Shown here piece after piece: positions 28,163 through 37,168 of a stretch of 64,000 nucleotides of DNA. The notes beneath the pieces are model-generated. The model was not told the origin of the DNA, ran no database searches, and saw only the letters and a list, made by a program, of their open reading frames with translations. Position numbers and translations under genes: made by a program. Position 1 is the first letter of the stretch. Every line of letters begins with the position of its first letter. Source of the stretch: Mediterraneibacter hominis (lineage in GTDB: Bacteria > Bacillota > Clostridia > Lachnospirales > Lachnospiraceae); assembly GCF_014287475.1 (NCBI RefSeq), contig NZ_JACOPF010000004.1, forward strand, positions 62,001 to 126,000. The letters are read 5' to 3'.

Positions 28163-29008
28163 ATGTCTAATTTTTTACAGGATTTAAGTACGCATTACAA
28201 TATGTTTACACGTTCTCAAAAAATCATCGCTGATTATCTTAGTGAAAATTTAAATGATATCGCTTTCTGTACTTTAGAAGAACTTGCAGAAAAGATAGAT
28301 GTCAGTACAACTACGATAATCCGTTTTTCCAGGGCTCTTGGGTATACCGGTTACTCAGAAATGCAAAAAGATATCCAAAGCAATATCCAGACAAAAGTAG
28401 GACTGCCGGAACGTTTATCCAGTCAGAAATTTTATCCGGATAACACGCTGCTCTCTGATTCTTTCCAGAATGATATTCACAATATCCAGCATACAATGGC
28501 AACCCAGAACAACGAAGATTTGCAGGCGGTGATCCATCTAATTTCCAATGCACCCAATGTCTATATTCTTGGGATGAGAAGTTCTTTTTCCATCTCTTAT
28601 TATCTTGCCTCTCGGTTAAGTGAAATCCGCGAGAATGTTCGTCTTATCCAGTCCGTCGGAATGCTCTACCCAGAGGAAATTGTCAGCGCAAAAGAGGGCG
28701 ATGTCTGTATTGCATATTTATTTCCGCGTTATTCTAAATTAAGTACCACTATTCTTTCCTGGCTAAAAAATGAAGGAGTAAAAATCATTTTGTTTACCAG
28801 TCAAAACTATAGTGCTGTTCAAGGATACGGTGATATTATTCTCCCTTGTTCTATCGCCAGCCTGACTTATAAAAACTCTTATGCTGCACCGTTGAGTCTT
28901 TCCAATTATCTGATTACTGCAATTACACAGAAAAACTTCGATGAGTCGCAAAGACTCCTAAAAAAGACAGAATCGATACTTAATCAGGGATTTTATTTAG
29001 GGTTGTAA
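28163..29008 (+). CDS. MurR/RpiR-family regulator with SIS domain
   Basis: About 281 residues, start ATG 28163 after GAGGAGAG. An N-terminal HTH_6 domain (about 1-77) includes LAEKIDVSTTTIIRFSRALGYTG. A SIS domain follows (about 115-250, NVYILGMRSSFSISYYL). These regulators usually bind phosphosugars or similar phosphorylated ligands. A phosphorylated intermediate is exactly what the kinase of the neighbouring island (34465-35868) would make, so it may sense that product; this is inference. It ends at a bidirectional terminator. Confidence 0.88.
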   Translation: MSNFLQDLSTHYNMFTRSQKIIADYLSENLNDIAFCTLEELAEKIDVSTTTIIRFSRALGYTGYSEMQKDIQSNIQTKVGLPERLSSQKFYPDNTLLSDSFQNDIHNIQHTMATQNNEDLQAVIHLISNAPNVYILGMRSSFSISYYLASRLSEIRENVRLIQSVGMLYPEEIVSAKEGDVCIAYLFPRYSKLSTTILSWLKNEGVKIILFTSQNYSAVQGYGDIILPCSIASLTYKNSYAAPLSLSNYLITAITQKNFDESQRLLKKTESILNQGFYLGL

Positions 29009-29090
29009 AACATTTAATAATCCTTAAAATACTTCTTTTTATAGATGTTTTACTGCACTTATCTATTTATACAATTTAAGACCAAATGAA

Positions 29091-29131
29091 AAAATCTGGA
29101 AGTGAAGGATTCCCTGAACTTCCAGATTTTT
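29091..29131. terminator. bidirectional terminator
   Basis: Perfect 12-bp stem AAAATCTGGAAG (29091-29102) and CTTCCAGATTTT (29119-29130) with an AT-rich flank on both sides, between the convergent RpiR-type gene and the M20 gene. Confidence 0.85.
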
Positions 29132-29153
29132 AGATGCTTTAATTTATATATAT

Positions 29154-30368
29154 CTACAGAAGAATTCTACGTGCCAAATTGCTGATAACCGCCAAGTTTT
29201 CTTCTATAGAATCGCATAATACGTATTCATCTGCCTGGTGAGCGCCATATCCGGCTGCCCCATAGGACATTCCGTTTCCGCAGCCTGTGCTTCCATCGAC
29301 AACACCACTGTCTGTATATCCTGTTATCATAATTGGTGTAAGGTCGTCTCCTGTAACCTCTTTGCATGACTCTCTTAGTTTTGCAAGCAAGAATGAATCG
29401 TCATTTTGCAGTACAAATGGACGTTTTGCGATTACTTTATAAGAACCTGACGAACCCGGTACTCTAGCCGTTCCTGCTGCGATTGCATCTTCTACCAGTT
29501 TGTATGATCCTTCTGTTGTCAACGGCGGAGATAAGCGCATATCTATTGTAATCGTACAGCTTTCCGCAACGATGTTTGTATTGTTTCCTCCATTGATCGT
29601 GCCAAAGCATACACTTGGTTTTCCCATAAGTGGATCTGGAGCATAGGATTCAATTCTGTTGCGTATCTCCAACACCACTTCTGCCATTGCAATAATCGCA
29701 TCTACACCCGTAGACGGCATACTTCCATGTGCCGGTTTTCCCTTTGTGGTAATTTCAAACCATGTTTTTCCTTTATGTGCCATTGCGACAAATTGTCTTG
29801 CCCCGTCTTCTATTTTGTTTGCAGCCATACTCTTCATTACTCTGACTGCATTCGTGGGTTCTGTATCTAAAACAAGACTATCTTTGTCAGCCACACCTAA
29901 AGCCACCAATCTGTCAGCACCTTTCATAACATCTTCCTCATCTCCGGTTGCCACAAATATAAAATCATATTTCGGAGCTGTTCCCTTTTTCCTGCACTCA
30001 TTTTCAAAATCACGGAAAGCTATCATCGCAGCAGCTAGACCACACTTCATGTCACAAGACCCGCGCCCATATAATTTATTTCCTTCAATCTCTCCTCCAA
30101 AGGGATCTTTTGTCCAGCCATTTCCAACAGGAACTGTATCCATATGTGCAAGATATAACAAATTAGGATGCTGTGCTTCCCCTTTTAATTTTGCCATTAC
30201 ATTAAAACGTCCATCTTCAAACTCATCTCTGATAATTTCTGCTTTTGTATACTTTTTCAGCCATTCCTCTACAAAAAGACTAATCTCCCCCTCGAATGTT
30301 CCTACATTCGTACTTTCAATCTGTACAAGTTTCTGGGTAAGTGCTACTACTTCTGATATATTTTTCAT
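29154..30368 (-). CDS. M20-family zinc peptidase/deacylase, copy 1
   Basis: A 404-residue M20 metallohydrolase (ArgE/DapE/carboxypeptidase group). Metal and catalytic motifs are intact: LAHMDTVP, YGRGSCDMK, VATGDEEDV, VLDTEPTN and the C-terminal GAHQADEY. The dimerisation lid (about 190-310) sits between them. Start ATG 30368 with AAGGAGAAG; the frame upstream of it is not expected to be translated. It is a tandem paralogue of the next gene and differs mainly by an insertion of about 18 residues after EPTN (RVMKSMAANK and following). Likely hydrolyses an amide bond of an imported N-substituted amino acid or small peptide. Confidence 0.9.
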   Translation of the reverse strand: MKNISEVVALTQKLVQIESTNVGTFEGEISLFVEEWLKKYTKAEIIRDEFEDGRFNVMAKLKGEAQHPNLLYLAHMDTVPVGNGWTKDPFGGEIEGNKLYGRGSCDMKCGLAAAMIAFRDFENECRKKGTAPKYDFIFVATGDEEDVMKGADRLVALGVADKDSLVLDTEPTNAVRVMKSMAANKIEDGARQFVAMAHKGKTWFEITTKGKPAHGSMPSTGVDAIIAMAEVVLEIRNRIESYAPDPLMGKPSVCFGTINGGNNTNIVAESCTITIDMRLSPPLTTEGSYKLVEDAIAAGTARVPGSSGSYKVIAKRPFVLQNDDSFLLAKLRESCKEVTGDDLTPIMITGYTDSGVVDGSTGCGNGMSYGAAGYGAHQADEYVLCDSIEENLAVISNLARRILL

Positions 30369-30402
30369 ATTTCTTCTCCTTTTTTCTGCTATCCTATTAT
30401 TT

Positions 30403-31566
30403 TTACAACAATAACCGTTTTGCCAAATCAAATACAACATCATGTGCTTGCAAAATTGTATCACAATCTACATATTCATCTGCCTGATGGAAATTCCCTC
30501 CATTCACTCCATACGACATCCCATTTCCACAGCCTGTGCTGCCGTCAACCACTCCGCTGTCTGTATAGGCTGTTGTAACAGAAGGAGCGGGCTTTCTTCC
30601 TGTAACCGCAAAGCATGATTCCTGCAAATTTTTTAACAATACAGATTTTTCATTAATTAAAACATACGGTCTCTTCGCAATCACTTTATATGTGCCAGTT
30701 GCACCCGGTACTCTGGCTGTTCCTGCTGCAATTGCATCCTCAATCAATTTATAGGATCCTTCAGTCGTCAAAGGCGGCGACAATCTCATATCAATCGTTA
30801 TCGTACAACTTTCTGCGACGATGTTCGTATTATTCCCTCCATTAATTGTTCCAAAGCATACACTTGGTTTTCCCATCACTGCGTCTGGCTCAAACGCATC
30901 AATTCTGTTGCGTATTTCTAAAATCACTTCTGACATTGCTATAATCGCATCTATACCGGTAGAAGGCATACTTCCATGTGCCGGCTTCCCTTTTGTAGTA
31001 ATTTCAAACCATGTCTTTCCCTTGTGCCCCATCATAATCTCTCCGTTTGTCGGCTCTGTATCCAGCACCAAGGTATCCTTATTCGCAATCTTTAATTCTA
31101 CAAGCCGATCTGCTCCCTTCATAACATCCTCTTCATCTCCGGTTGCCACAAACGTAAAATCCATATTGGGAATAACATTTTCTTTTCTGCAATAATTTTC
31201 TATGTCACGGAAAACAAGCATCGCAATCGCTACCCCGGCTTTCATATCGCAGGCTCCCCGTCCATACATCTTATTTCCTTCTATCTCTGCTCCAAAGGGA
31301 TCCTTTGTCCAGCCCTCTCCGATAGGAACTGTGTCCATATGTGCAAGGCATAAAAAATTAGGATGGGCTACTTTGCCTTTGATGGTCGCCAAGACATTAA
31401 ATCTTCCCGGCTCAAATTCATCTCTTGTAATTTCAGCCTTTGTATTGTTTTTCAACCAATTATATATAAATCGACTTACTTCTCCTTCAAAAGTACCTAC
31501 ATTCGTACTTTCTATCCTGACTAATTCCTGTGTCAACCGAATTGCTTCTTTTTCATCATACTGCAT
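30403..31566 (-). CDS. M20-family zinc peptidase/deacylase, copy 2
   Basis: A 387-residue M20 enzyme, highly similar to the gene at 29154-30368 over its whole length. Motifs LAHMDTVP, YGRGACDMK, VATGDEEDV, VLDTEPTN and NFHQADEY are complete. The block NGGNNTNIVAESCTITIDMR is the same in both copies. ATG 31566 follows GGAGGTAG. The duplication inside one operon suggests either substrates of slightly different acyl or side-chain type, or a heteromeric enzyme. The gap to copy 1 is 34 bp. The exact substrate cannot be given. Confidence 0.9.
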   Translation of the reverse strand: MQYDEKEAIRLTQELVRIESTNVGTFEGEVSRFIYNWLKNNTKAEITRDEFEPGRFNVLATIKGKVAHPNFLCLAHMDTVPIGEGWTKDPFGAEIEGNKMYGRGACDMKAGVAIAMLVFRDIENYCRKENVIPNMDFTFVATGDEEDVMKGADRLVELKIANKDTLVLDTEPTNGEIMMGHKGKTWFEITTKGKPAHGSMPSTGIDAIIAMSEVILEIRNRIDAFEPDAVMGKPSVCFGTINGGNNTNIVAESCTITIDMRLSPPLTTEGSYKLIEDAIAAGTARVPGATGTYKVIAKRPYVLINEKSVLLKNLQESCFAVTGRKPAPSVTTAYTDSGVVDGSTGCGNGMSYGVNGGNFHQADEYVDCDTILQAHDVVFDLAKRLLL

Positions 31567-31593
31567 GACTTCTACCTCCTGAACAAAAGAATA

Positions 31594-32058
31594 TTAAAAC
31601 AACCGCAATCCTATCTCTGCGATTAAACCAGAGAAAAAGAAAGTTCCCAGCATAGCGATACATCCGATAATTACAGCCCTCCAGCCAAGACGTTTAAAGG
31701 ATTTCCAATCCCGCCCTATAGCTACTCCGGCATATGCGAGAATTGCCGGAACAATCGCACTTAGTTCTATTTTGTTCGTGTACATTATTACAGCATCTGA
31801 AAAAGGAAAAATAGGTGCTCCCGAAAGCATTGCTATGATTACAACCCATAAAGTACCCGGAATTTTTGGAAAAACTGCTCCCAAGATCATCCCTACAGTG
31901 CCCAAAGCAATCAAAATAATGATTCCAGGAATCGCATCAACTATTCCGGTGTCATATCCTATAAAATTACACACTATCGTAATAATTCCGATAATTATAA
32001 AACACAAAAGCCAGTTTAAAATTTGTTTTGCTGTAATCTTTTTCTTTATTGCTTCCAT
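31594..32058 (-). CDS. small subunit of a membrane carrier (four to five helices)
   Basis: A 154-residue membrane protein with about four or five helices and Gly/Pro-rich turns (GAVFPKIPGTLWVV, SGAPIFPFSDAV). It follows the larger carrier gene by 2 bp and precedes the M20 genes by 27 bp, so the three belong to one operon. I do not recognise a named family with certainty. The pair of a short and a longer membrane protein resembles two-subunit secondary carriers. It is probably the partner that completes the transport path. Confidence 0.6.
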   Translation of the reverse strand: MEAIKKKITAKQILNWLLCFIIIGIITIVCNFIGYDTGIVDAIPGIIILIALGTVGMILGAVFPKIPGTLWVVIIAMLSGAPIFPFSDAVIMYTNKIELSAIVPAILAYAGVAIGRDWKSFKRLGWRAVIIGCIAMLGTFFFSGLIAEIGLRLF

Positions 32059-32060
32059 AA

Positions 32061-32930
32061 CTATTTCTCCCCTTTCTCAGCTTTTACTGCCTTTCGCCTT
32101 GTCAATAGTGCATAACATTTCTCTGTAATTGGAAGTGCTAAGAAAAGTGACAGATAAAAAGCAAGCAGGCCAGAAATCACATTCGATATCATAGCAAATC
32201 CAGTTAATTGTGATTCTAATTCAGGAAATTTAGCAATAAGAACAGTCAGTCCTGATGTCATCATTGCAGTGCTTCCACATCCTACTGCCATCGCTGTTGC
32301 TTCTGGAGAAAACCATCCAAAATCAACAAATAATCCTGGAATCATTCCAAAAAATACTGGTCCGAAAATAGTGCCTACAATATAACAAGCCATTACACCT
32401 TGAAATTCTTTGCTCTTAGCTCCATATTTATCTGTAATAATGGCTATACCAGGTTCTCTGCTCAATGCGAATGAAAGCCCCACTGCTTCACGTTTACAAC
32501 CTAGTAGAATCGCAACAGGAAGTGCCAGAAATATCGTCCCGAGATTTCCAATATTCTGAATTACCAAAATTGCACTCGCAGACATGATAGAAGCCAATCC
32601 AGGAATCATAGTAACTCCCATTTTTACGCATAAAAACATGACTGCCAGCATAAGAAGCGGAGAAGATTCTTCAGACTGTTTTGTAGAAATAAATTTAATT
32701 GGTTTAATTAAGTAAAGAGCCAGGCCAAACACCATAGCATATATCAAAGGCATCAACATAAGGCTGACCGGCCCAATAGGAATATTAATAATTCCTATTT
32801 TTTGAGCCACTACAGCGCATACAAACATAGCAATATGTAACTTCCAGTCTTTCCATAGTTCTGTCGGTTCCATTTCTTTTTCATTTTCATTTACAACTAT
32901 GTTTTCTTCTTTTACGTTGTTGTCATTCAT
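32061..32930 (-). CDS. DUF3100-like membrane carrier protein
   Basis: A 289-residue protein with a charged, Glu-rich cytosolic N-terminus (about 1-25) and eight or so membrane helices. Conserved-looking blocks are GIINIPIGPVSLMLMPLIYA, ALSREPGIAIITDKYG and GCGSTAMMTSGLTVL. By eye it fits DUF3100, a family of putative transporters found next to peptidase/amidohydrolase genes. Start ATG 32930 after GGAGGGAG. Its place between an oxidoreductase and two M20 hydrolases suggests uptake of their substrate. The family name is from memory of its sequence pattern and should be checked. Confidence 0.65.
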   Translation of the reverse strand: MNDNNVKEENIVVNENEKEMEPTELWKDWKLHIAMFVCAVVAQKIGIINIPIGPVSLMLMPLIYAMVFGLALYLIKPIKFISTKQSEESSPLLMLAVMFLCVKMGVTMIPGLASIMSASAILVIQNIGNLGTIFLALPVAILLGCKREAVGLSFALSREPGIAIITDKYGAKSKEFQGVMACYIVGTIFGPVFFGMIPGLFVDFGWFSPEATAMAVGCGSTAMMTSGLTVLIAKFPELESQLTGFAMISNVISGLLAFYLSLFLALPITEKCYALLTRRKAVKAEKGEK

Positions 32931-32985
32931 AAACTCCCTCCATTCCTTTTAGAGAAAAAGTACATAAAAAGTTCCTCCCATGTAG

Positions 32986-34107
32986 TTATTTCTGATACGG
33001 GTCATCCCATAAAGTCAGCATAGTTCCAATGCCATTTTCAACAGCGGTCTTATACAAATCATAGCCAAGTCCGACATCAAAAGTAGCCATACCGCAGGCA
33101 ACAAACGTAACTCTCTCAAAATCGTTTTGTCTGCCGGGCTTTTCCCCAAGAATAACTTCACCAATACTCGTAGAATTTGCCAACGGCGGCATCTTGCCGG
33201 CATCAATCAAAGTATAAATAGGACCGCCGATCACCCCTTTGTAATATCCGGCAATGTCGCCGGACTCAACAGCTTCCTGGACATAAGCTTCATGTAAGCG
33301 TACATTGTCATAAATCAGTTTGCTACGCATCCAGAAAGAATCATCTGTCTGCATAGGCCCGGTAATAAGTACAGTCACACCCTCCTTCATCCATTCATCT
33401 TTTACATACAGAGGTTTTAATCTGGAAGCAGCAACAGTTATTACATCAGCTTCTTTGACGGCGGCTTCTAAGTCAAGAATCACTTCGCCGTCAATGCCAA
33501 GCTCCTGCTTCTCCCAATCAAGAAATTTTTTAGCGGCAGCTTCAAAAATATCATAGCAGATAACTTTTTTCAAATTCGGAAGCTGCGTAGCGATGGAACG
33601 TAAGCAGGAACGGTTAATCTGCCCGCAGCCTAAAACTGTGATGACCTCTGAATCCTTTCTTGCCAGGTGTCTGGCAGCAACGCCCGGAACAGCTCCCGTA
33701 CGTGCCGCACTGAGCAAATTAGCGGACATAAATGCGAGAGGCTCACCGGTATCTTTGTCGTTCAAAGTAACAGTAAGAACAGACCTGGGCAGCCCTTTTT
33801 TGGGATTTTCTGCATTGGATCCATACCATTTATTTCCGCAAACATCAAACCTTCCCCCTAAGTAAGCAGGCATAGCAACAAACCTTCTGTCCGGACCTGC
33901 CACAGGCATATTCGGAAATGGACTTTCTTTCGGGAAAACAAGGCCCAGTCCATGGCTATTGTGATTGCTTCCCCCCATAAGATAATCTCCTTTACTTAAC
34001 AGAGTAAAAACCTCTTCTGCATTATCAATACATTTTTCTGCATTAAGAACACCTGCTTCTATTGTGTCTTTTTCTGATAGATAAAGAAATTCTGTTTTAT
34101 GTGCCAT
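32986..34107 (-). CDS. ornithine cyclodeaminase/mu-crystallin family dehydrogenase
   Basis: A 373-residue protein of the OCD/mu-crystallin superfamily. The NAD(P)-binding Rossmann motif is VLGCGQINRSCLRSI (about residues 165-180), preceded by LSAARTGAVPGVAARHLA, the family hallmark around the catalytic site. It is longer than standard OCD (about 320-350), with an N-terminal extension and a loop GGSNHNSHGLG. Known members reduce or oxidise imines, cyclise ornithine or split N-carboxyalkyl amino acids (SbnB-like). First gene of the minus-strand half of the island, under promoter 34217-34245. The reaction here is unknown. Confidence 0.85.
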   Translation of the reverse strand: MAHKTEFLYLSEKDTIEAGVLNAEKCIDNAEEVFTLLSKGDYLMGGSNHNSHGLGLVFPKESPFPNMPVAGPDRRFVAMPAYLGGRFDVCGNKWYGSNAENPKKGLPRSVLTVTLNDKDTGEPLAFMSANLLSAARTGAVPGVAARHLARKDSEVITVLGCGQINRSCLRSIATQLPNLKKVICYDIFEAAAKKFLDWEKQELGIDGEVILDLEAAVKEADVITVAASRLKPLYVKDEWMKEGVTVLITGPMQTDDSFWMRSKLIYDNVRLHEAYVQEAVESGDIAGYYKGVIGGPIYTLIDAGKMPPLANSTSIGEVILGEKPGRQNDFERVTFVACGMATFDVGLGYDLYKTAVENGIGTMLTLWDDPYQK

Positions 34108-34216
34108 TTATTTTCTCCTTTCATCTTTTATTACAGCACTTACTTATAAGTATCTGTTACATTTTACGCACATTTTTCATTTAACTTTTGTTCCTAATGT
34201 TTTATTTAATACATTT

Positions 34217-34245
34217 ATACTATTATAATATATTGCATATGTCAA
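34217..34245 (-). promoter_or_regulatory. promoter of the OCD-carrier-M20 operon
   Basis: Minus strand TTGACA (34240-34245), 17-bp spacer, TAGTAT (34217-34222). The spacer contains the motif AATATATTGCATAT (34227-34240), part of an inverted repeat ATATTG-N7-CAATAT (34230-34248). This is a good place for a repressor. Confidence 0.75.
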
Positions 34246-34248
34246 TAT
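34227..34248. promoter_or_regulatory. candidate shared operator motif of the island
   Basis: AATATATTGCATAT (34227-34240) recurs exactly at 37285-37298 before the glutamate dehydrogenase gene and in similar form (AATATATCGCAT) at 34357-34368 in the divergent promoter. A palindromic version, GATATATTGCATATC, lies at 34606-34620 inside the kinase gene. The regular placement suggests one regulator for the whole island. Candidates are the FadR- or RpiR-type proteins. Confidence 0.5.
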
Positions 34249-34344
34249 TTTCGGTATATTTATTATTTTTTCATTTATTTTCACAATATTTTTGTGCATT
34301 TTTTGGTATTTTTCACTATTTATTTTTTATTTTCCCTTTCTTTA

Positions 34345-34373
34345 TTGACATATATAATATATCGCATTATTAT
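34345..34373 (+). promoter_or_regulatory. promoter of the kinase-enolase operon
   Basis: TTGACA (34345-34350), 17-bp spacer, TATTAT (34368-34373). It is the mirror partner of 34217-34245. The 357-bp divergent region 34108-34464 is extremely AT-rich and holds both promoters and nothing coding. Confidence 0.8.
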
Positions 34374-34464
34374 AAAAGTACATTTTAATACATTTTTATT
34401 TTTTATTTCTCTCTTAATGTTCTATTTAATACTATTCATATTGGAAGTAAAGGGGATTTTTATT

Positions 34465-35868
34465 ATGAATAAAATCAAAAATTATGATACCCTTGTTTCT
34501 CACGGAGACACTCTATCCAGAAAGATTGTGCTGGATATTACGAACCGCACACTTGCACGCCTGGATGCATATCAACGTATCAAAAGTATTATGTGTTTAG
34601 ATAGCGATATATTGCATATCGGTTTAAAATCATGGGATCTTTCCAAGAAAAAACATGTGTATCTCTTAGGAGCAGGAAAAGCATGCAATCATATGGCAAT
34701 GGCAGTAGACGAGATCCTGGGCGATCGGTTGACCAAAGGTATTGCCATAGTAAAAGTAGCAGAAGAAACAGATCATTTCCAAAATACAGACGTCTACGTC
34801 GGCGGACATCCGCTGCCAAATCAGGCGGGTTATGAGGCTTGCTTAAAAATCCTGGATCTGGTAGATCATGCCGGTCCTGATGATTTGTTTATCGTCGTTA
34901 TAAGTGGAGGCAGTTCCGCACTTATGAGCTGCCCTATTGAAGGTATCACTCTGGAGGATGAGATCAAGACGACAGACGTTATGCTTAAATCCGGTGCCGG
35001 CATTTATGAAATCAATGCAATCCGCCGTCATATCTCGGCAATGAACGGAGGTATGCTTGCAAAGCGGATTCAAAACGTAGGCGCTGAATTAATCGGTTTT
35101 GGTATCAGCGATGCCGTTGGAAATCCGGCCACAGGGGATATTGGCGTTCCTTATGAAAAATATGCCAGCACACCAATGGGGCCTGACAAAACAACCCTGG
35201 AAGACGCGCGCAGGGTTATTCGGGACTATAATGTAGCGGATCGTCTTCCTAAGAGTGTTGTCGACTATTTGATGCATGTAGGGCCGGAAGGGGAGACCCC
35301 AAAAGAGTTTCCGGATAATACGTATTATTTGCTGAACACGCTGCCGGATTCCTGTATTTATGCAAAGGAAATCGCTGAAGAAATGGGGATTCCCGCTATC
35401 ATACTCACTTCTTTCCTGGAAGGTGAGAGTAAGGATGCCGGCTCTTTCTTTGCCTCTATAGCCAGAGAAGTACAGGCATATGGAAATCCTATCAAGCCGC
35501 CTTGCGTCATTTTAAGTTCGGGTGAGACAACGACACAGATACTAGATAATCGCCTCATAACTGGACATGGCGGACCTGGACAGGAGCTGACTTTAAGCTT
35601 CGCTATTCTCGCTGCCAAAACAAAAGGCGCCTGCATGCTTTCTATTGACTCAGAAGGAACAGACGGCACTACTCCTGTGGCAGGAGGTATCTGTGATTCT
35701 ACCAGCTATCAAATGGCGCTGGAAAAAGGCGTGGATATATACGGCGCTTTGCGTGGGCATGCATGTTATGAAGCCTTGTCAGAGATGAACGATGCTGTAT
35801 TTACCGGAAACACCGGTACGAACCTGTGTGATTTCAATGTACTATATATTCCAAAATTGGAGGACTGA
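34465..35868 (+). CDS. DUF4147/MOFRL glycerate 2-kinase-like enzyme
   Basis: A 467-residue protein of the type II glycerate kinase family. Start ATG 34465 after AAAGGGG. Blocks are LLGAGKACNHMA (catalytic Lys), VVISGGSSALMSCP, INAIRRHISAMNGGMLAKR, a SSGETTTQI segment and EGTDGTTPVAGGICDS. The motif usually written GGRNQE reads GGPGQE here, so the substrate pocket differs from standard glycerate kinases. Such enzymes phosphorylate the C2 hydroxyl of glycerate, giving the substrate of enolase, and an enolase-like gene follows 4 bp downstream. I think it phosphorylates a related 2-hydroxy acid rather than plain glycerate. Confidence 0.85.
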   Translation: MNKIKNYDTLVSHGDTLSRKIVLDITNRTLARLDAYQRIKSIMCLDSDILHIGLKSWDLSKKKHVYLLGAGKACNHMAMAVDEILGDRLTKGIAIVKVAEETDHFQNTDVYVGGHPLPNQAGYEACLKILDLVDHAGPDDLFIVVISGGSSALMSCPIEGITLEDEIKTTDVMLKSGAGIYEINAIRRHISAMNGGMLAKRIQNVGAELIGFGISDAVGNPATGDIGVPYEKYASTPMGPDKTTLEDARRVIRDYNVADRLPKSVVDYLMHVGPEGETPKEFPDNTYYLLNTLPDSCIYAKEIAEEMGIPAIILTSFLEGESKDAGSFFASIAREVQAYGNPIKPPCVILSSGETTTQILDNRLITGHGGPGQELTLSFAILAAKTKGACMLSIDSEGTDGTTPVAGGICDSTSYQMALEKGVDIYGALRGHACYEALSEMNDAVFTGNTGTNLCDFNVLYIPKLED

Positions 35869-35872
35869 CACT

Positions 35873-37147
35873 ATGAATTCTAAAATTAAATCTGTCCACG
35901 CGCGCCAGATTGTAGACTGCAAATGCCGTCCTATGGTAGAAGTAGACGTGGTAACGGAGGACGGCTGTTTAGGACGGGGATGTGCTCCTACCGGTTCGTC
36001 TGTCGGTATGTTCGAATCCTGCGTACTGCGTGACAACAATCCGGATGAATATCATGGATTAAGTGTACATAAAGCTGTGGACAATGTAAACAATATCATT
36101 GCACCGGCGCTGATTGGCAAAGATGTAACCCGCCAAAAAGAGCTTGATCAGATTATGATTGATTTGGACGGAACACCGGATAAAAGGAATTTAGGTGGAA
36201 ATACAATCTATTCTACTTCCATCGCTCTTTTTCGGGCTGCTGCAAAGGCTTCTCATCAAACTTTGTATAATTATATTGCAGGCGGCTCTATACAAACTGT
36301 ACCTGTACCAAGCTTTAACGTCATTAACGGCGGGCACTACGAAAATTTGACACAGCCCTTTAACGAATTTATCATTATGCCTTACGGAGCTTCTAGTATT
36401 TACGAAGCAGTTGAAATGGGAATCAACACTTTTCAGGAGCTGGAAAAAGTCATTACAAGCTATCTGGGATACAAACCTGTTGTAGCGCCTTCCTATGGTT
36501 ACGCCTCCCCAAGCGAGGATCCGGAGGTCAACTTAAATCTGATGTCCGAAGCCATTGAAAACTGCGGATATACTGGAAGAATTGGTTTCGCCTTTGACTG
36601 TGCTTCCAGTGAAATGTATGATCGTCAAACCAATACCTATCTCCTGAAGGGCGATCGGGTATCCGCAGACACCTTGATCTCTTATGTTAAAAAATTGACT
36701 GAAAAATTTCCTTTTGTATTCATTGAGGATTTATTGGACGAAGAAGACTGGGAATCTTATCCAAAAGCACATAAAGAAATGACTTGTACCAATCTCCTCG
36801 GAGATGATTTTATTGTCACGAATTTAGAAAGACTAAAAAGAGCTTATGAATGTAATGCCCTGGATGGTTTTATCCTAAAGCCCAATCAAGTCGGAACTAT
36901 CACAGAAGCTCTGAACACTTATGAATTCGCAAAAGCGCATAATCTAATTGCTACTCCTTCCGGAAGATCCGGAGGAGTCATCGGAGATGTTGTCATGGAT
37001 CTTGCTGTAGGACTACAGGTGGGATTCATCAAAAACGGCGCTCCCCGGTCAGGAGAACGCATTGATAAACTAAATTTCCTTATGCGCGCCTGCGATCTTA
37101 CGCCGGGATGTGCACTTGCGGATATCTCTCCTTTATTAAAATTTTAA
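35873..37147 (+). CDS. enolase paralogue with altered active site
   Basis: A 424-residue enolase-fold protein; start ATG 35873 with TTGGAGGA. Metal ligands are kept (Asp in FDCASS, Glu in IEDLLDEEDW, Asp in GDDFIVT) and so are the two active-site lysines (FILKPNQVGT, GFIKNGAP). Other key positions differ from canonical enolase. The DSRGNPT motif reads DCKCRPM. The catalytic Glu of the GDEGGYAPN block is gone (the region reads APSYGYASP). The SHRSGE His is replaced (SGRSGG), and the GGxHADN His seems to be lost. It therefore probably does not make PEP from 2-phosphoglycerate efficiently but acts on the product of the neighbouring kinase. Confidence 0.88.
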   Translation: MNSKIKSVHARQIVDCKCRPMVEVDVVTEDGCLGRGCAPTGSSVGMFESCVLRDNNPDEYHGLSVHKAVDNVNNIIAPALIGKDVTRQKELDQIMIDLDGTPDKRNLGGNTIYSTSIALFRAAAKASHQTLYNYIAGGSIQTVPVPSFNVINGGHYENLTQPFNEFIIMPYGASSIYEAVEMGINTFQELEKVITSYLGYKPVVAPSYGYASPSEDPEVNLNLMSEAIENCGYTGRIGFAFDCASSEMYDRQTNTYLLKGDRVSADTLISYVKKLTEKFPFVFIEDLLDEEDWESYPKAHKEMTCTNLLGDDFIVTNLERLKRAYECNALDGFILKPNQVGTITEALNTYEFAKAHNLIATPSGRSGGVIGDVVMDLAVGLQVGFIKNGAPRSGERIDKLNFLMRACDLTPGCALADISPLLKF

Positions 37148-37168
37148 ACCATTGTATTTACTTCCTAT

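Noticed and set aside
30369-30464. longer N-terminus of M20 copy 1
   Set aside because: It would overlap the end of copy 2; ATG 30368 has an AAGGAG site and aligns with copy 2.
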